A stretch of 64,000 nucleotides of DNA from Chryseobacterium oleae. Its GTDB lineage: Bacteria; Bacteroidota; Bacteroidia; Flavobacteriales; Weeksellaceae. Location: the NCBI RefSeq assembly GCF_900115055.1, contig NZ_FOVD01000001.1:248001-312000 (forward strand), written 5' to 3'. This document shows positions 61,672 to 64,000 of the stretch, in pieces (position 1 is the first letter of the stretch; each line of letters opens with the position of its first letter). The position numbers were made by a program, and so were the translations under genes. Below the pieces are notes generated by a model. It saw nothing but the letters and a program-made list of their open reading frames with translations. It did no database searches and was not told the origin of the DNA.

Positions 61672-62085
61672 ATGAATTTAGTATCCATCCGCATCATCAC
61701 AGCTCAAATCGAAAGTCTGGTGAAATTTTATGAGAAGATAACAGACACTACCGCTATACAATACACCCCTGATTTCGCTGAGCTTAAAACACCCAATGCA
61801 ACTCTTGCCATCGGGAGTACAAGGACATTGCAGTTTTTTGGAGGAGAAAGTGTGGCACAACCTGCAGAAAACCGTACTGCAATAATAGAATTTATGGTGG
61901 ATGACGTAGATCAGGAATTTGACCGCCTAAAAAATGTACTGTCACCTTATATCGTACAGGAACCTACAACCATGCCCTGGGGAAATAAATCATTATTGTT
62001 CAGAGACCCGGATGGCAATCTGGTAAATTTCTTTACACCTGTAACCAAAGAATCAGTAGAAAAATTCGCAACAAAGCAGGAATAA
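61672..62085 (+). CDS. VOC (glyoxalase/bleomycin resistance) family protein
   Basis: A 137-residue single VOC-fold protein with two beta-alpha-beta-beta-beta halves: MNLVSIRIITAQIESLVKFYEKI at the start and AIIEFMVDDVDQEFDRLKN then GNKSLLFRDPDGNLVNFFTP at the end. The FRDPDGNLV(N) element is the family hallmark. Function may be a dioxygenase, glyoxalase or resistance binding protein; it cannot be chosen from sequence alone. A hairpin terminator follows. It is flanked on both sides by copies of an intergenic repeat. Confidence 0.88.
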   Translation: MNLVSIRIITAQIESLVKFYEKITDTTAIQYTPDFAELKTPNATLAIGSTRTLQFFGGESVAQPAENRTAIIEFMVDDVDQEFDRLKNVLSPYIVQEPTTMPWGNKSLLFRDPDGNLVNFFTPVTKESVEKFATKQE

Positions 62086-62119
62086 AGCATCTGATTCAAC
62101 AAAAAGTATTTTTAAAATT

Positions 62120-62151
62120 AAGGCTTGGATTTTATTATCTGAGCCTTTTTC
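62120..62151 (+). terminator. terminator after the VOC gene
   Basis: AAGGCT at 62120-62125 pairs with AGCCTT at 62142-62147, with an inner GAT/ATC, followed by a T run. Confidence 0.7.
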
Positions 62152-62227
62152 ATTTACAATCAATTTATTTTTATTGAATTTAAATTTTATATAAATTATT
62201 TTAACGTAAAGGTTTAATTCAGATCTC

Positions 62228-62385
62228 ACGAAGACAAAGAGTTCGACTACGTCGTTGATGAAGCTGCCGGATAATACGTTCGCTTCGTCGAATCAATGCA
62301 ATTGATTCCTTCTTTGCACACTTAAAAATAGGCAGTATTAGAATATAACTTTGCGTTAAAAAAATAAAAATTCCATTTCTACGGA
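62228..62385. repeat. intergenic repeat copy 2 flanking the VOC gene
   Basis: See copy 1 at 61444. It contains the perfect hairpin GAATCAAT-GCA-ATTGATTC at about 62294-62312. No gene was seen from 62152 to 62629. Confidence 0.6.
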
Positions 62386-62629
62386 TATCCAGATCATTCA
62401 TTTTTTGACACCCCATTTTAATTTCATTTTCCTATAAATAAAAAGCTTAATATTAAGAATTTGTAAAATAATTTGAATTATAATGTAAATTGGAACAGGA
62501 TTGGGAAGTAATTTAAGCTTAGTTCGGATTAAACAATCAGGATCAAGGAACACGAAACAGGAACTGAGCTCAATATCTGTCTCCTTGTGACTTTCGTCCT
62601 TATGCAATAAACACCAAAAAAACAATACA

Positions 62630-64000
62630 ATGGAAAAAAAATTAATTTCGAAAAAAACCGGAAAAAGGAAGAAAGTTGTACTGATCATCATTGGGGCTCT
62701 GCTCCTTTTAGCACTTATTTTTCCGTTTGCATTGAATATCTATCTCAAAAACAAGCTGCCAGAACTGGTGAATGAAAAAACACCTTATCAAATCCGTCTT
62801 GCTGATTTTAGTCTTAATCTTTTTAAGGGTGATATTTCAGCCAACTCCATATATATTACAACCAAACAGACCAAAGACCCCACTGTTACTCAAATCAACG
62901 GGAATATAAAAAGTCTGCGTGTACAGAATTTTGGAATCTGGAAGGCGATCTTCAACAAATCCTATCACGTCAAAGAAGTACAACTTATTGATCCTGATTT
63001 GAAAGTGATGCTGGGAAAATCAAAAGAAAAAAAAGATGCCCCGAAGAAGAAAATCAATTTCGGAATTGAAAATATTTTGGTAACGAACGGAAACATTTCT
63101 GTGAAGGACAAAAACAAAAAAGATCTCGTGACCGGAAAGAATGTCAATATTAATCTTACGGAAATTAAACTGAGCGAAAATGTATCAAAAATCCCTGTTG
63201 AATTCAAAAATTTTAAGATTGATGCTCATGATATCCTTATCACTGTAAACGATTTTTATCAGATTTATGCTGCAAAAATTGATGCAAAAAACAAGCAGCT
63301 CAATATTTATGAGTTTCACCTGAAACCCATTGAAAGTCCTGCACTTTACAACGCAAAAAATGTCTTTGATCTAAGAATCAATCAACTTGCTGCAGAGAAT
63401 TTCACAGTGAGCAAGGATTCTCTTATCATTGACAATGCAAAATTCGTTAAACCACAACTGACTGTTACTTCAACCAACAAGAAGGAAGTCAAAGAAAATC
63501 CTAAAGAAGTTAACCTGAAAATCGGCATCAAAAATCTTGATTTCGGTCAGGGCTCTGTTCTTATTCAGCAAAGAGATAAAACAAAAGTGGCCTCTGTGGA
63601 TAATTTCCACCTGAATTTAAAGGATATTGTTTTCGACAAAAAAACAGTGAAGGAGAAGATCCCTTTTGCATTTTCCACACACAATATTGAGTTTGAAAAC
63701 ATCTATTTCAAAACGGATCCACTGCAGGCAGTGAACATTAAAAAGATCACATCAAATGATTCCAATATTTTAATTGATGATATAGCATTTACAGCCCTAG
63801 GAAAGAGTGCTGTGAAAGACGTTTTCAACATTAAAACCGAGAAAGTTGAAATACTGAACAATACTTCAAAATTTGCAGGACAGCAGCTGCAGCTGCAATT
63901 GGGAAAAATTAATGTGTACCGTCCTAAGGTAGAAATTATTGCTGCCACCCATAAACCGAAGGTGACTAAAAAAAGCAATACAGCAACGCCTGATCTGCTG
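62630..64000 (+). CDS. AsmA/DUF748-like envelope protein, partial
   Basis: The gene runs off the right edge; 457 codons are visible from ATG at 62630. A Lys-rich start and one membrane helix (VVLIIIGALLLLALIFPFALNIYL) anchor it in the inner membrane, with a large periplasmic part. That part is made of repeating beta-strand segments of AsmA/TamB-like character (LADFSLNLFKGDISANSIYI, NFGIENILVTNGNISVKDKN, LKIGIKNLDFGQGSVLIQQ). Such proteins are thought to help move lipids between membranes. Detailed family and length cannot be given because the gene is cut. Confidence 0.85.
   Translation, partial: MEKKLISKKTGKRKKVVLIIIGALLLLALIFPFALNIYLKNKLPELVNEKTPYQIRLADFSLNLFKGDISANSIYITTKQTKDPTVTQINGNIKSLRVQNFGIWKAIFNKSYHVKEVQLIDPDLKVMLGKSKEKKDAPKKKINFGIENILVTNGNISVKDKNKKDLVTGKNVNINLTEIKLSENVSKIPVEFKNFKIDAHDILITVNDFYQIYAAKIDAKNKQLNIYEFHLKPIESPALYNAKNVFDLRINQLAAENFTVSKDSLIIDNAKFVKPQLTVTSTNKKEVKENPKEVNLKIGIKNLDFGQGSVLIQQRDKTKVASVDNFHLNLKDIVFDKKTVKEKIPFAFSTHNIEFENIYFKTDPLQAVNIKKITSNDSNILIDDIAFTALGKSAVKDVFNIKTEKVEILNNTSKFAGQQLQLQLGKINVYRPKVEIIAATHKPKVTKKSNTATPDLL

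Noticed and set aside
62398-62691. Minus-strand hydrophobic reading overlapping the start of the AsmA-like gene
   Set aside because: It covers the start of a convincing plus-strand gene and its upstream region; hydrophobicity is expected opposite a Lys-rich and Leu-rich start.

Overview
The window looks like a chromosomal segment of a Chryseobacterium-like member of the Bacteroidota (Flavobacteriia, Weeksellaceae). The basis is low G+C, many promoters of the Bacteroidota type (TTTG or TTG about 20 nt upstream of TAnnTTTG), few Shine-Dalgarno sites, a long type II-C Cas9, a TonB-dependent receptor, LytS/LytTR pairs with Reg_prop/Y_Y_Y sensors, a histone H1-like peptide and double-glycine-leader small peptides. 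No rRNA, tRNA, insertion sequence or prophage was seen. The window cuts parC at its left edge and an AsmA-like gene at its right edge.

Layout. 1-4.1 kb: topoisomerase IV genes parE and parC on the minus strand, with a small membrane protein between them. 4.2-11.9 kb: a tandem duplication of a LytS-type sensor kinase plus LytTR regulator, promoter included. 12-18.6 kb: a DUF2867-like protein, a lipoprotein, an aminotransferase, cardiolipin synthase, an SDR oxidoreductase and an AraC regulator, with a 191-bp nested inverted repeat at 13.8 kb. 18.8-20.4 kb: six tandem genes for Cys-rich double-glycine-leader peptides, three of them too short or too similar to be caught by routine ORF calling. 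20.5-27.7 kb: housekeeping genes (ychF, ferritin, a GHL10 lipoprotein, typA/bipA, a DUF1294 protein, a YceI lipoprotein). 27.8-34.5 kb: a complete type II-C CRISPR-Cas locus. 34.6-41.2 kb: tex, a HAD phosphatase, a beta-helix protein, an M28 peptidase and a histone H1-like peptide. 41.5-48 kb: an ABC/TonB uptake operon. 48-58.8 kb: an M1-type peptidase, a divergent MocR/GNAT pair, a 0.8-kb tandem repeat, an AraC regulator with an MFS pump, a third LytS/LytTR system and an astacin-like lipoprotein. 58.8-64 kb: a decaying stretch with a pseudogene, a TetR gene with its operator, repeats, a VOC protein and the start of an AsmA-like gene.

The CRISPR-Cas locus holds the most striking signal. cas9-cas1-cas2 run on the minus strand; the array (seven perfect 47-nt repeats plus one degenerate) and the tracrRNA read on the plus strand. 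Between cas9 and the tracrRNA lie two copies of a structured RNA and, after them, a CRISPR-repeat-like segment followed by a terminator. This pseudo-repeat is perfectly complementary over 15 nt to the tracrRNA anti-repeat, better than the real repeat. The 12 nt immediately upstream of it, where the seed of a guide would sit, match two sites exactly: one in the cas9 upstream region and one upstream of the second structured RNA. This predicts a crRNA-like RNA that directs Cas9 to bind and repress promoters in its own locus. The organisation resembles scaRNA, tracr-L or CreTA-type modules, but with a duplicated structured RNA that I do not recognise.

The second highlight is the six-gene peptide array. 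All members share a leader ending in GG and a C-terminal Cys-x6-Cys-x4-Cys core, and they fall into 4-Cys and 6-Cys subtypes. No transporter or maturase gene is next to them.
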